DNA of 64,000 nucleotides from Lepidonotus clava. Its lineage: Eukaryota; Annelida; Polychaeta; Phyllodocida; Polynoidae. The stretch covers positions 48,696,374 to 48,760,373 of the forward strand of contig OW387133.1 in NCBI GenBank assembly GCA_936440205.1, in the 5' to 3' direction. The notes beneath the pieces were generated by a model. That model did not search any database. It was not told the DNA's origin and saw nothing but the letters and a program-made list of their open reading frames with translations. Position numbers and translations under genes: made by a program. Each line of letters starts with the position of its first letter. The first letter of the stretch is position 1. Shown here in pieces: positions 36,477 through 47,034 of this stretch.

Positions 36477-39400
36477 CTGAAACAAACAGCGACATAAAGT
36501 AGGATTTTGAAATGGCTGCCTATAACATTTCAAGTATTGTTCAGGTGCTACTTATTTAAGACGTTTCCTGTTAGTGATTAAGAAGGAGCATATTCATAGT
36601 CAGTCTTCTATTCAGCCTCAATTAAGATTAGAATACCGCAAGTGAATTTATACAGGTTATCTATAAAACACTTGCAGTCGAGGATACCAACATGTTGATA
36701 TGTAAAAAGCAAAGTACTTGCGGTGGCAGGTGAGCCCATCGCAAATGGTCTCCCACAGCATAGTGGAATATGTCCATTAAGCTGCATTAGGATGAAGAAT
36801 ATACCACACGTCTGATTTCATCTTGAGCAGATAACGGACCACCACTTCATTACTGACACATGTGACCTACCTGTATGTTGTGCTGGTCCCAGATATCCAA
36901 GATGACCTCACAGTTGGCGACCTCCTTGAGATAGTAAGCAAAGGTGGTGACGACCACCTCGTGAGCGGGACAGTCATACGAGTAAAGCAGGAGTACGATG
37001 GGCTGATTCTTCAACGTATCTTCTGGAAGCAGGGGGAAAATTGACATATTTCATTTTATTACCTTTTTGAAGGGTTTACCTTGTCTCCCTATTTGTTTGA
37101 AATCAAATTTCATCAAATTTTCTTTTTGTGAATAATTTGATATGAATCATCTCCAGTTAGGAAAGGATAATAAAAGTCCTTTCTGACAGTAATGAAACAT
37201 GATATACTTATACATTATACAGTAAAATAGTGATATACAATTTAACCCACCCATCATAATTGAGCTGTTACTTCCTCCACGCGGCCTAAAAGGTCGCATC
37301 TGGAAACCCACTGAAAAGGAAAATAATACAAAACAGGTCAAATAACATGAAAACAGAAAATATGAAAAACGTGCTTTACAAACCCAGAAACACGAAAGAC
37401 CAGGACCGATTTACTGACTGAGAGAAATCTTCTATTTTAACTGTACTTGTAAAAGTCTAGTTCATTTTATTAGGCCCTACAATTAGCCAAAAAACAAAAA
37501 ATAGCAAATTTATTTAGCAACCAACGAATGCGCTTGGACGATGCACGTATATCCATACCTATATGAATTTATGTAGTTATTTCTTTTGCCACATAGAAAA
37601 TAACAAATCAATATTTCTAGATCGAACTAAATACAAAATAAAACTGCATAATGTATAACGGTGATCCTCTAGGAAAACTGAATGATGATATATTTTACCG
37701 TACTTTTGCTGTAATACACCAGCTCTTTCAGAGAAACAGTATGCATGGATGATTATGATAAGTTCCTTTCCAGTTCTCTTTACCTGTGTGTACGCTTCTT
37801 GTGCGCCTGTAAATGCAGAATATAATGGTGGCAATGAGCGCCAGGAAGACGACCCCAAACACAGTACCCAGGATGATGTTCCGTGATTTGTTGTACTCCG
37901 TCTGATCTACAGCCGGCTTCACAATCACGCTGGGATCTGTAAAACAAGAACAAGTAATTTATTTTTTATTAATTACAAATAAAGGCCCATCATTCTACCT
38001 TTAACAAAGTCGAACTGGTCTTATACTACATATGTGAAAAATACGCATTTCAATGTTTTGTTAATGATTAGTCAGCTCCTTATCTTGAGGTTAGATTTGC
38101 TAGAAAATATCAATAGTTGCATCCAAGAATTTACCAATCATTGGAGAAAAGCACCAGCCATTCAGCGAAGGAGAAAGACAGGCCTACCTGTGGCTGTTGT
38201 GGTTTTATGGAGGCCCATGTCGTTAGAGGTGGTAGTGGGACTAGTGGGGCTGGGGGTGGGGGCAGAAGCGGTGGCGGCCGGGGATGTACTGCGTGTAGCC
38301 GGGGTTGGCGTTGGTCCGGAAGACAGACCTGACCAGAACAGTGCGGACACGAAACTGTAAGATTTGTTTTCCCCAGTATCTAAAATAGGTCCTACGCAAT
38401 ACTCTTCTAAAACAGGACCTTAGCAGTCTGCTGGCATCAATTTTTCTCTTTTCTTTCTTTTTTTTGTATATACATTCTACACTATAATTTTGAAAGGTCC
38501 GTTCGGTTCCGGCTGTGGTAATTATTCTTAGAGTTAACAAAGGCACACCTATATTTCAGAACAGATTTTAGGAGAGGTTGATAGAATAGTTCGAGCAGTG
38601 CATTGTGATTGATAGCATTAAACAAGCCTTTTGCAAGGAAACTGATTTTGTTTCAAGCCATTCCATTTTAGTTATAGAAAGTTATTGTAATATGATCATG
38701 ACAATTTCCTTAAGACTAAAGGTAATTTGGACTCATAATTTTCATGCCTGGACAATACATGCAATACATAAGATACTATGATCAGTCCTGCATAATCACT
38801 CTCACAAATTTTTGTATTTAGACCAGAACTGGACCAGGAAATCCTCGATTAAATCTCTAATTTCAAAATTAATGCTTGTAGAATCAATGTTATAATTTGA
38901 GTACAAACTTGTAGTACCTCTCGTTATAAAAGGGTGCTGAAGGTATAATATTAAGTCACTTAAAATTCACACACCGTGCAATAAAAGATGAAATTTGCAT
39001 ACGGACAGCAAAAATAAATATGGTCATACTTAGCTGTAAAAAGTTCGATTTGACAGTTGTTAAACGTTTGATTCAATTACTGATAGTAAAGAAACGGACT
39101 GATACTGACCTGATAGATAGATATGGGCGGACTCTGACGGCTGACAACGGGGAACACAACCTGGTCCAAGCGGCTCCACCTTTAAAGTTAAAGACGCATT
39201 CCTTTCATTTTCTTCTATCGAGTTCTGCTTTAGAATTTCACCATCAAAGGCAAGGGTCATAAAAGTTATCGACACTGTAGGATGCTCACATGTTTTCAAG
39301 AAAAAGGTCACAAAAACAGACAGTTGACGTTCGGTATCTTGTGTGGAGTTGCAAAGATACTTACCCGGACTTCGTAAGTGCCCTCCTCTGTCACGTTTTC

Positions 39401-42400
39401 AAAAAGATGTGATGTGTCGTTCTGCAAGAATAAACGGTTGTGTTTAATGAGCTTAATGTAGCTGTATTAATAATAGTTATAATACTCCTAGGAGTCACTT
39501 CAACTGACGTACATAAAACCATTCTCGACTTAACTGGTTAAAAAACATTGAGACAATTGATAACAATTTTAAACTTGCAAGTCTCTCTCATTTCTAAATG
39601 AGCAGGAACGTTTTCCTAACTTACCTGTAATAATTCCTGTTCTTGAATGGTCCTGCCGTCCTTCAGGTAGACGAGGGTCAGTTTATAGGACGTGATGTTC
39701 AGGTCAGGCGGCGCGCCTTGGATTACAGTTAACACTGATCTCCGCTCCAAGTCAACTGCCACCGCTACTGGAGTTACCCACTCCGAAACTGTCGAAGGGT
39801 CTGGTGATACAAACAAATGTAACTATTAGTTTTCTGATTATACGCTATTTATTGAATAGTACATGAAATAGTGACTGAAAAAATAGATTCCTACTTCAAA
39901 ACAAAGATCACAACATCATGGACCAGGATATGTATTCTTTAAAGCACTTAAGTACTTCTAAGTTCTTTCCATAGCAGGGGTTTTCTTTAACTATTTTATC
40001 CACTAGTCCATAGGGCTAGTGGTCCTTTTTTTGCACTAGCCCGGATCAAAGTTTCACTTGCCCAATTGAAGTTATCATTTAAAATTGTTAACATTTCCAC
40101 TTGTCCATCACTAGCCCGGCAGGATTTTTACTACTACCCAGTACTAGTAATTTATGTTTAGTAAAACCCCTGTAATAGTGGAAAAAGAAGAGCGTATTGT
40201 GTTCTGTACACCTTAGTCTGAATCAGTTCTATCTAGGTTTGAAACAGTTCCAGCTGTTCATCACTTCCCTTTATTCTTCCAATCAGCACATACTGTATGA
40301 TGCAAGACCCCTAAAGCCACACCATGTTATACCGTAATATTGTTTTAACGGTTGCATGAAACAGGTAATAGTATATAATGCCACACATTGCTTTTTATAA
40401 AAGAATTTCCTGTTCTCTCGGGCTCTCGGGACTGTGAAAGAAGCCATAGTCGAAGAGTTATAACAGTCAACCCACTCGTACTGGTACATGTAGTTGCCTT
40501 ATTTTTTTGTTTAGGTGGAAAGAGGGGTTTGTTTAGAGATTATGAGAAAGAATGGATTGGCAATCACTTGCAGAATCCATTAGACATTTGGTTGTGGGGG
40601 GGGGGGGGGTATAAGTTAGAAATTAAAGGCCTATTTAAGAGGAAAATGGTCACACAAATCTTTTAACCTATTCATTGAATAACAATGAATCCTGGCTGCT
40701 GAATGGAGAATGGCTTGATGTTGACAAGCCTAATAGAAATGCAATTAAAATTATCATCACTCTTAACCACAAAAATGGTCTTTTCCTATGTTTTTCTATG
40801 GGGAGCTATACCGCCCTCCATGTCAATAAGACAGGATATTAAACAAATTTCCGTATCAGGAATGAAAGTATTACCATACAGTCCTAGTCTACAATATGTG
40901 GTTAAATTTGGAAGGTATTTACTCTCTAAAAATTATGAATCTATTGGTATGTCCATACCTTTTCATTAAAAGAATATGGGCATTTTCTAAAACTTGTGAA
41001 TTTTTTGCTGGAGATTAGACCTACATTCAATGACGGTGAGGTTAGACGGCAGGACGATGGTGAGAGTGACCGAGGAGTTCCCATTCACAGAGGAGAAGGT
41101 CACGCTGTGACAGCGGCTCGAATGATTGGTTGTGTAGCACCACCGGGTAATCTGTGAGAGCACAAGAGGATGGGAAACAATATCAACAGCTGTCAACAAA
41201 CAGTTTAACAAAGAGTGGGCCGTATCAATAACAAATGAGTCTATTACGTGTATGAGTTACAACATGAAAAAATGGCCGGTTTTGATTTGATATCTAATTT
41301 GATGAAACAGGTTTAACTGTTTTCTCCGTTCACAGGTTTTAAATTAACCCCTTAAACTTATATACTAATACAAATTGAGGTATGGTAATTATACGTCAGT
41401 ATTCGTTTCTGCCCGTAGACGTTTTACTAAATAGATAATTGTGATACACAAGAACGAGAAAAATACTGGGGAAACCATATTCAAATTATTGACAGCTTAC
41501 CGAGGGGATTGATGATGAGTTGGGGGAATGTAAAAAGTTCAATATTTGGCAATGTGTGATATTTGTTGTAGCAGGCATGACTTGAGCGTTGCCGGTGTTG
41601 CTTGCTGAACATGACCCACTAGGAACCAGCGCCTGCCACTGGACCCGGAGCCCCCTGGTTGAGTTCTGGTCATCTGCAAAATGCACCCGCAGCATTGCAT
41701 TACGTCATTACGAACACATATAGTCGAATTGATGCTGGTAAAAGGGTTATCTTTTATGTAGAATCAACATAAGATTATATAACCAGAAAGGTTAATCTGT
41801 TTCACGTGTAAAATTTTCTTCTGGAAGTAATTAGGCAATACTTTCCAGGGTTCAACATCAACATTAAAGATTGATCCCATCTGCCTTGGTGTACTAATTC
41901 AGCAGTGTAGCCCTAAAGGAACCGTTAATCGGGAAAACCTGACAATTATTATAGTTTAATTAAGTGAATAATTTCCATTCTATCGAGAGTGAAATCTACT
42001 TCAACATTCTTACACTGAATGTTGCAAACATATGATGGAAATCAGCAGGTACAGTTCTTTTATCACACTGTAACTTTGAAGCTTCAGACATGGACTTGGT
42101 GTTCTACAACTGAACATATGACCCTATAGTAACAGGGTTATTCGTAACCTTCATTTTGCGGTTAACTCTACCCTCATCTCATAATTTCTCAAAGTTTGAA
42201 TGCTGAAAGATGACTAAAGTTGTTCAACTTACCATTTTCAGGTGATGTCCATCTGAGAGTGACCACGTACTGAGTACTATAGGCCCGGGGTGTCACATTA
42301 ATACCGGTCACTCTCACCAGAGGGCCCTTCACCTTGGTTACCTCACCACTGAATAGTGAATCCACTGAGCTGCAGCCTGAGGAGCATAAATTGGAACAAA

Positions 42401-45278
42401 TATAAGGATGGAAAAGGAATAAAGATGAAATTTCTTCATTTTTAATTGTTCAAGAGATACAAGTTTTCAATTTCTAATGCGCATTTTGCGGATAGTTCAG
42501 CTATACACCTCACACTGATATGGCTACCATGGAGTATTAAGTTGTTTTTTTTTCATTCCTGACCTTTTTCAAACCAATTTAAGACCACGGTCTTAAAATG
42601 TCAGGACCTATATCATTAAGAATAAACATCATCTCGACATTGCTAAAAGAAAGTTGATGTTGAGATGCGTTCAAAAATTTACTTATGTTTCTGATAAACA
42701 TCATCTTGAAATTGTTACGAAAAGTTGATATAGAGATGCGTTAAAAAAATTACTTGTGTTTCTGATAGTTATGTTTTGATAACATTCTAGATAAAACAAA
42801 TAGATATGTTCCTCTTTTTATTTTACAGCGTCTACTTCGTAATGTATACTGACATTTTGACCGAAACGATAGTGAGGAGTGGACGCAGAACAGCGAAAAT
42901 CGGATTATCCATTTTAAAGTACAAATTATTTTCATACCTGGATCAGGGCTTGAAATGCATGACGAGGCATCATAGTCCTGCAAATATATATGAGACGAAA
43001 AAAGATTCATATGGGTACTAAACGTTCTGTGATCCTCTCATACAGAATATGATAAATAGATAGCATTGACCGAGGTTTGATATCATAAATGTTATTCCCC
43101 TGGATCTACAAAGTTGAGGGCCGTAGCGAAGCGCAGGCTAGAGACTTTGTAGTCAGGGGAATAACTTTTTTTGATATCAAACAGAGGTCTGTACTGGATT
43201 TGTTTCACCCCATTTTGATATGATCAGGGTACCAACGCAAATTCCATTTTCAAATTCCCTGTGTTATATCCAGCAAGTTGTCCAAATTAAAAAGCCTCTG
43301 TGTGCAGAAAAGATTTGGACAACCCAACAACAAAAAGTCGAATCCGTAATATCTTGAGAATCAGGAATTTCAAATCCTGGCCAAATGAAATTCCCTGTGC
43401 TTTCCTAGTGTTTTGGCAACCTGTCCACTTTGAGATGTATTACTAGCATGATACAGAGGTTGGACATAATTGCAGTTTTTGCAAAGTCAGGCACTGACAC
43501 AAATCTGAGTGAATGATTTAGTACTTGTGTTTTCTAAGTCAATAAGCTGTTGGTAAATGAAGATGAATTATTATTTTCTCTCAATTAGGTAATTACCTCC
43601 ATTTTAGGTGAACCAAAATAAGGTATGTTTTTGTGAATTTAGGGTTGGACATCATGAGCAAAGCTGAAGGGCTTAAACACTGTTCCCTATGGGAAAATGC
43701 CATTTTTGCTTTCCAGTCCTACAGCTACATATCTAACATCATATTGAAAATAAAAGCTTATAAAGTTTACTTTTGGGTAATGGTACCAGGAAAATTACTG
43801 TGAATCAAGAATAATGAACATTTTCTAAAATAGTTGATATCATAGAAATAAGGGGTGGGCTTGCTGGCAAAGTGGACAGGTCTATTTGCAAATTCCCTGT
43901 GTTTTAAATCTTAAAAAATACATAGAGGAAATGGCATATAATAATTGAGTGAGTGAGTGATGGACGTTTTATGCTGTACTGACGGGCAGGGTCATTTTCA
44001 CTGCGAAAACAAGTTGGGATGAATTCTGACTTTTCAGACACGTGTTTTGACTTGATCAGTCTTTGGTGATTGTATTAAATAATGAGATGAGGGTGCAGGG
44101 GTCGAAATAGCACGAGCCCGCGGGCCAGAGGCCCCTAGAAAATGTCAGACCCCCAGATTATCTTCTTAAGGGGCTCAACTGGCCCCTAAAAATATTTTGA
44201 CAGAAAATGATTATTAGGGCCATTCAAAATATTATTTCGGGCCCCAAAGCCTCAACGTGAAGGGGCACGACCAGCCCCTGAATGCTTGAATTGTATATCC
44301 ACCCCTGGGGTGACAGGGCAGGCAAACAGCAGGGGATCAAAACCTGGAAATCATTTTTGCTGTACCTCATCCCTTAGCCTTAGGCTAGTGAACCCAGACA
44401 CCATCCGGGAATCGAACCCAATGAACCACTTGGTCATTGTTGGGTCCCCCCTATCATCACCTTTTACGATCAGCGGGGGCTACTGGGGGCCTATAAGTCT
44501 TCCCATGAGCAGAAGCCCCACCCCGGTAATAAAGTCAAGTATCATGACAGCTAATAAGTGTAGAAAATGAATAACTGATATAACCTGTAAGGCATGCAAG
44601 TAAAAAACATTGAAACAAATTTCAAAGACCTAGCTAACGTTAGGGCTAAGCCTAAGTAAAGATCATAATATCTATGCCAACAGAAGTTTGCATTGTAACA
44701 TAAAGAACATTGGTCGGATCGGTGTAGGGAAACCGTTTTTTTCTTTTTCTTTTTAAATTAAATTTAAGTTTCGTATCAGTAATTCAGTTCCAGGTAACGA
44801 AATTAATGCCCAATGCCTGGCATGGGCAATTGCCTTCCTTTTAGTTATTCTAAACAGTGTCATGACATAAGATAAGATTTCAAGTTGGCAAACTCAGGAT
44901 AAAGACATCAAAAGTTGCTAACTAATGCTAGCACTAAGCATATCGCCCGTTAATGATATCCTTTAAGTCTAGCTTAATGAGGCCAAAAATTAGGATGGGC
45001 GTGCCAGGTACGCCAGTGGGTTACAGGTCAATGAAACTAGACTGTCAACTTCAGTAATTTGACAGCGGCAAGTACGAGAGTTTTTTGCGGAAGGAAACGC
45101 AAAAGTTCGTGTCCAATATTTCGCTTCTCTTTAGGATATTTGGGGAACTAACCTGTGTCAAACAATCACTCTGACATGTAGAGTTTTTCAGCTCTTGCGA
45201 TTGAGTAAATTGATCATCAATAGTCAGTAAAAATAGTAAGAAAATGGCCCAGCCCAAGCGATCTCCCATGACCAGCAA
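34701..45278 (-). CDS. IL17RD: IL-17 receptor D (Sef)-like receptor with SEFIR domain
   Basis: A type I membrane receptor; IL17RD (Sef) works in IL-17 signalling and damps FGF/ERK signalling. Exons in reading order: 45278-45153, 42977-42938, 42376-42234, 41673-41501, 41151-41025, 39800-39625, 39421-39365, 39284-39110, 38328-38188, 37937-37784, 37310-37251, 37022-36871, 36476-34701. They sum to 3,300 nt, 1,099 aa, with every phase in agreement. Signal peptide about 1-28, FnIII-like ectodomain to about 340, Thr/Pro stalk about 340-386, membrane segment about 407-429 (IILGTVFGVVFLALIATIIF), SEFIR about 463-640, then a Ser/Pro-rich tail. RYISAYFDYAGKSDVP closely matches the recalled vertebrate IL17RD sequence (KFIAVYFDYSCEGDVP), favouring D over A or C/E. 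Vertebrate IL17RD is near 740 aa; the excess is mostly tail. Confidence 0.95.
36871..37022 (-). CDS. IL17RD: SEFIR domain, first half
   Basis: This exon encodes QPIVLLLYSYDCPAHEVVV (box 1), TTFAYYLKEVANCEVILDIW and DQHNIQ. The order hydrophobic strand, YS-D, helix, C-V-LD-W is the SEFIR/STIR signature seen in IL-17 receptors and Act1. The domain continues in the last exon with PWLVDKVDVAQYILMICSTG. Confidence 0.95.
37784..38328 (-). CDS. IL17RD: IL17RD-like stalk and membrane exons
   Basis: Exon 38188-38328 encodes about 47 residues of almost only Thr, Ser, Pro and Ala (SSGPTPTPATRSTSPAATA), a mucin-like stalk likely to be O-glycosylated. Exon 37784-37937 carries DPSVIVKPAVDQTEYNKSRN, the membrane helix and the basic stop YRRTR. 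An acceptor at 38355 gives a longer exon in the wrong phase and was not used. Confidence 0.88.
39110..42376 (-). CDS. IL17RD: IL17RD-like ectodomain exons
   Basis: Six exons encode two regions with fibronectin-III-like strands: VRVTGINVTPRAY...VVTLRWTSPEN, LRVQWQALVP, then ITSYKLTLVYLKDGRTIQEQ and EEGTYEVR. About ten N-x-S/T sites and several cysteines (NHSSRC, GPGCVPRC) fit an extracellular domain. The 80-nt intron between 39284 and 39365 is short. For the exon ending at 39284 a nearby acceptor at 39274 is stronger by eye but would break the frame, so I chose CAT at 39284. Confidence 0.85.
39975..40172. mobile_element. hAT-type MITE (CAGGGGTTTTCTTTAA ends)
   Basis: This 198-bp element in an IL17RD-like intron starts CAGGGGTTTTCTTTAACTA and ends TAGTAAAACCCCTG. 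The interior repeats ACTAGTCC and ACTAGCCC words. CAGGGG termini are typical of hAT elements. The flanking 8 bp do not match, so the superfamily call is tentative. Confidence 0.65.
42624..42766. repeat. 72-bp tandem duplication in an IL17RD-like intron
   Basis: Two head-to-tail units, 42624-42695 and 42696-42766, share AAACATCATCT, GAGATGCGTT and TTTCTGAT blocks and differ at about a dozen positions. No coding content. Confidence 0.85.
43073..43190. repeat. palindromic hairpin element
   Basis: TTTGATATCA and GTTATTCCCCTG at the left are answered by CAGGGGAATAAC and TGATATCAAA at the right, with ACAAAGT/ACTTTGT nested inside and a GC-rich loop GGGCCGTAGCGAAGCGCAGG. The whole stretch could fold as one long stem. 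It is probably a small inverted-repeat element. Confidence 0.75.
43225..43930 (-). mobile_element. MITE family A copy 2, reversed and interrupted
   Basis: It begins CAGGGTACCAACGCAAATTCC and carries the reversed interior of family A (AAATTCCCTGTGTT, GGACAACCCAACAACAAAAAG). Family sequence stops at about 43418 and resumes at about 43882 (GCAAATTCCCTGTGTTTT), because a second inverted-repeat element is inserted. The far end is degraded, so the right limit is approximate. Confidence 0.75.
43419..43881. mobile_element. inverted-repeat element nested in MITE family A
   Basis: Perfect 14-bp ends ACCTGTCCACTTTG (43419-43432) and CAAAGTGGACAGGT (43868-43881) bound 463 bp of AT-rich non-coding sequence. 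It interrupts the older family A copy between its AGTGTTTTGGC and GCAAATTCCC blocks, giving a relative age. No clear target duplication is visible. Confidence 0.75.
44096..44308. mobile_element. possible hAT-type MITE (CAGGGGTCGAAATAG ends)
   Basis: CAGGGGTCGAAATAGC at the left and the complement of CAGGGGTGGATATACA at the right bound 213 bp rich in GGCCCCT words. Ends and size fit a degraded hAT-type element. The target duplication is not clean. Confidence 0.5.
44385..44450 (-). other. tRNA-like promoter fragment
   Basis: The minus strand carries TGACCAAGTGGTTCATTGGG followed almost at once by GGTTCGATTCCCGG. These resemble pol III A and B boxes, but the anticodon region expected between them is missing. 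It is a decayed tRNA-derived SINE or tRNA fragment at best, not a working tRNA gene. Confidence 0.3.
45153..45278 (-). CDS. IL17RD: IL17RD-like signal-peptide exon
   Basis: Two possible starts (MLVMGDRLGW) precede the hydrophobic run AIFLLFLLTI, then mature sequence FTQSQELKNSTCQSDCLTQ with two cysteines. The donor CAG|gttagt is in phase 0. The second exon is only 40 nt (42938-42977, DYDASSCISSPDP). The intron between them (42978-45152) holds at least four repeat elements. Confidence 0.88.
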
Positions 45279-45603
45279 CCATGTTGTTTTGGTGCTGCTG
45301 TCAGACGTTCTGCCGGCCGCTTACGGCAATGAAAATAAGGACCGTGTCTCAGAAGATACCACCAGGAGGCGCCACTGAGTAATTTTCGCGCCTTGGAAAC
45401 GGGCACCTGCCTCCCAGAGTTGAGGCCGGTCTGCCGTCGGCCTAAAAGGCCATAATGATAAAAACATAGATTTGGACGGCTGTAGAGCCATATTTCTTGG
45501 GAAATAGAGCAACGTACATTTACTTTTTGTGACGTCTTCTGCACAATGTCGGTGCAAATTGCCAAAATAGCATTTCATGATTGTTGTATCGCCCAGAGAC
45601 TGA

Positions 45604-45751
45604 GGGGCCGTCCATAAATGACGTCATGCTATTTTTGACCATTTTTGATCCCCCCCCCTCCCCCCCTTCGTCATGCTTTGACTATAGAAATGTATAGGGA
45701 CTTGGACCCCTCCCCCCTCCCCTTCGCATGACATCATTTATGGACGGCCCC
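45604..45751. mobile_element. MITE, family B copy 2
   Basis: A 148-bp element has nearly perfect ends GGGGCCGTCCATAAATGACG and complement, extending through TCATGC, flanked by the 3-bp repeat TGA (45601-45603 and 45752-45754). The interior has C-rich runs. It lies about 330 bp upstream of the IL17RD-like start codon, so it may be in or next to that promoter. Confidence 0.9.
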
Positions 45752-45940
45752 TGAGAGAGTGAGAGAGAATTTGTTGTAATGTTATATCACATAAGGTATT
45801 TCTGTCTGGGTTATTTCATTAAAAATAACTTACATTTAACAACAACAATCATTTTCAATTTTTTTATCTATATGACACACCAAACATTAGGTTATGGTAC
45901 CAAGTTTCAGTAAATGTACAAACAAAATTAATATTACTCA

Positions 45941-47034
45941 TTAACCCTTTCCAGACCGCCAATGCAAATTTGGTACATACATGTACCATAAATGGTTTTC
46001 TTCACCCTACTTTTAATTTTTAATGAATTCTTTCAGTTTTTTCTGCCTTATTGGTTGCCCAGGTGACAGCCCACAATATGAAACATTACATTTATCCAAA
46101 TAATGATAAAATATATTTCTCACACCCCCTGATTATGCACTGATTGGGATTTTGTTGTTATCATAAAATAACCCCAAAATTTGAAACCTTGTATTTTTCA
46201 TTAATTATTGGTTATTTTTATTATAATATACAAAAAAACTAAAATTATTATGATTATCCCAGCCAGAAAGAATATTCTTTTCATATTTAAATGACCTCAT
46301 ATCCTCTACTTTTGCAGTTTTTCAATTTAAATTGATAAAATATGGCACAAAGGTAGCATTGATAATGAGCAAGTTCTCTGAAAAGGTCAAAGGTCACTGA
46401 CCACTCAGCGCAGGGCACCACATTTAATATAACTATATATTTGACACAGATTACTCCAGAAAAAATAACTTTTACCCATTCAAAATGGTTTTGTGATTAG
46501 CCAATACCTATTTCTCAATGAATTTCATTTTGAAAATAATTCATCAATATCTTTTTTTGCAATTTTCTATGTTTTATTGCCCCTAATTGTGGAAAATGAA
46601 GAAAATTGGTAATTTCTGACACATTTTCACACCAAACCAACGTTCTATCATTGACAGTTATTTATAAATTGCATTGCCTATATAGGAAAACAATATATCA
46701 TTTTCTTGCATATACCATACACTATAATTTCTTAATTCAAAACTTTCTGAGAAAATCAAAATTTAACCCTTTTTTCCTTGATTTTCTGAAAAATTGGCAA
46801 AAATTTGCCACTTTTCTTAAAAATTGTAAGGTCACATGACCCTGATCATGTGACCAGGAAATTACAATTTCATAATTTCTATGCTAAATCTAGAATCTTG
46901 AGGTTATAAGCTTTCCATTGATGTATGATATGTTTAATTTATAAATGGAATACAGGCAATTACAAGCATTATAATTTCCTAGGTCCATTAAAAACATGTA
47001 AAATAGGGCTTCCCCACAGTCTGGAAAGGGTTAA
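45941..47034. mobile_element. piggyBac-type non-autonomous element
   Basis: Perfect 16-bp inverted ends TTAACCCTTTCCAGAC and GTCTGGAAAGGGTTAA bound 1,094 bp, counting the TTAA at each edge. TTAA target duplication with CCCT termini is the piggyBac hallmark. The interior is AT-rich without a long frame, so it needs a transposase from elsewhere. Confidence 0.85.

Noticed and set aside
38355-38546. Longer version of the receptor stalk exon using the acceptor near 38355
   Set aside because: It breaks phase with both the preceding exon and the membrane exon; the acceptor giving 38328 keeps the full 1,099-codon frame.
44385-44450. A tRNA gene on the minus strand
   Set aside because: A- and B-box-like words are too close together and the anticodon arm is missing.
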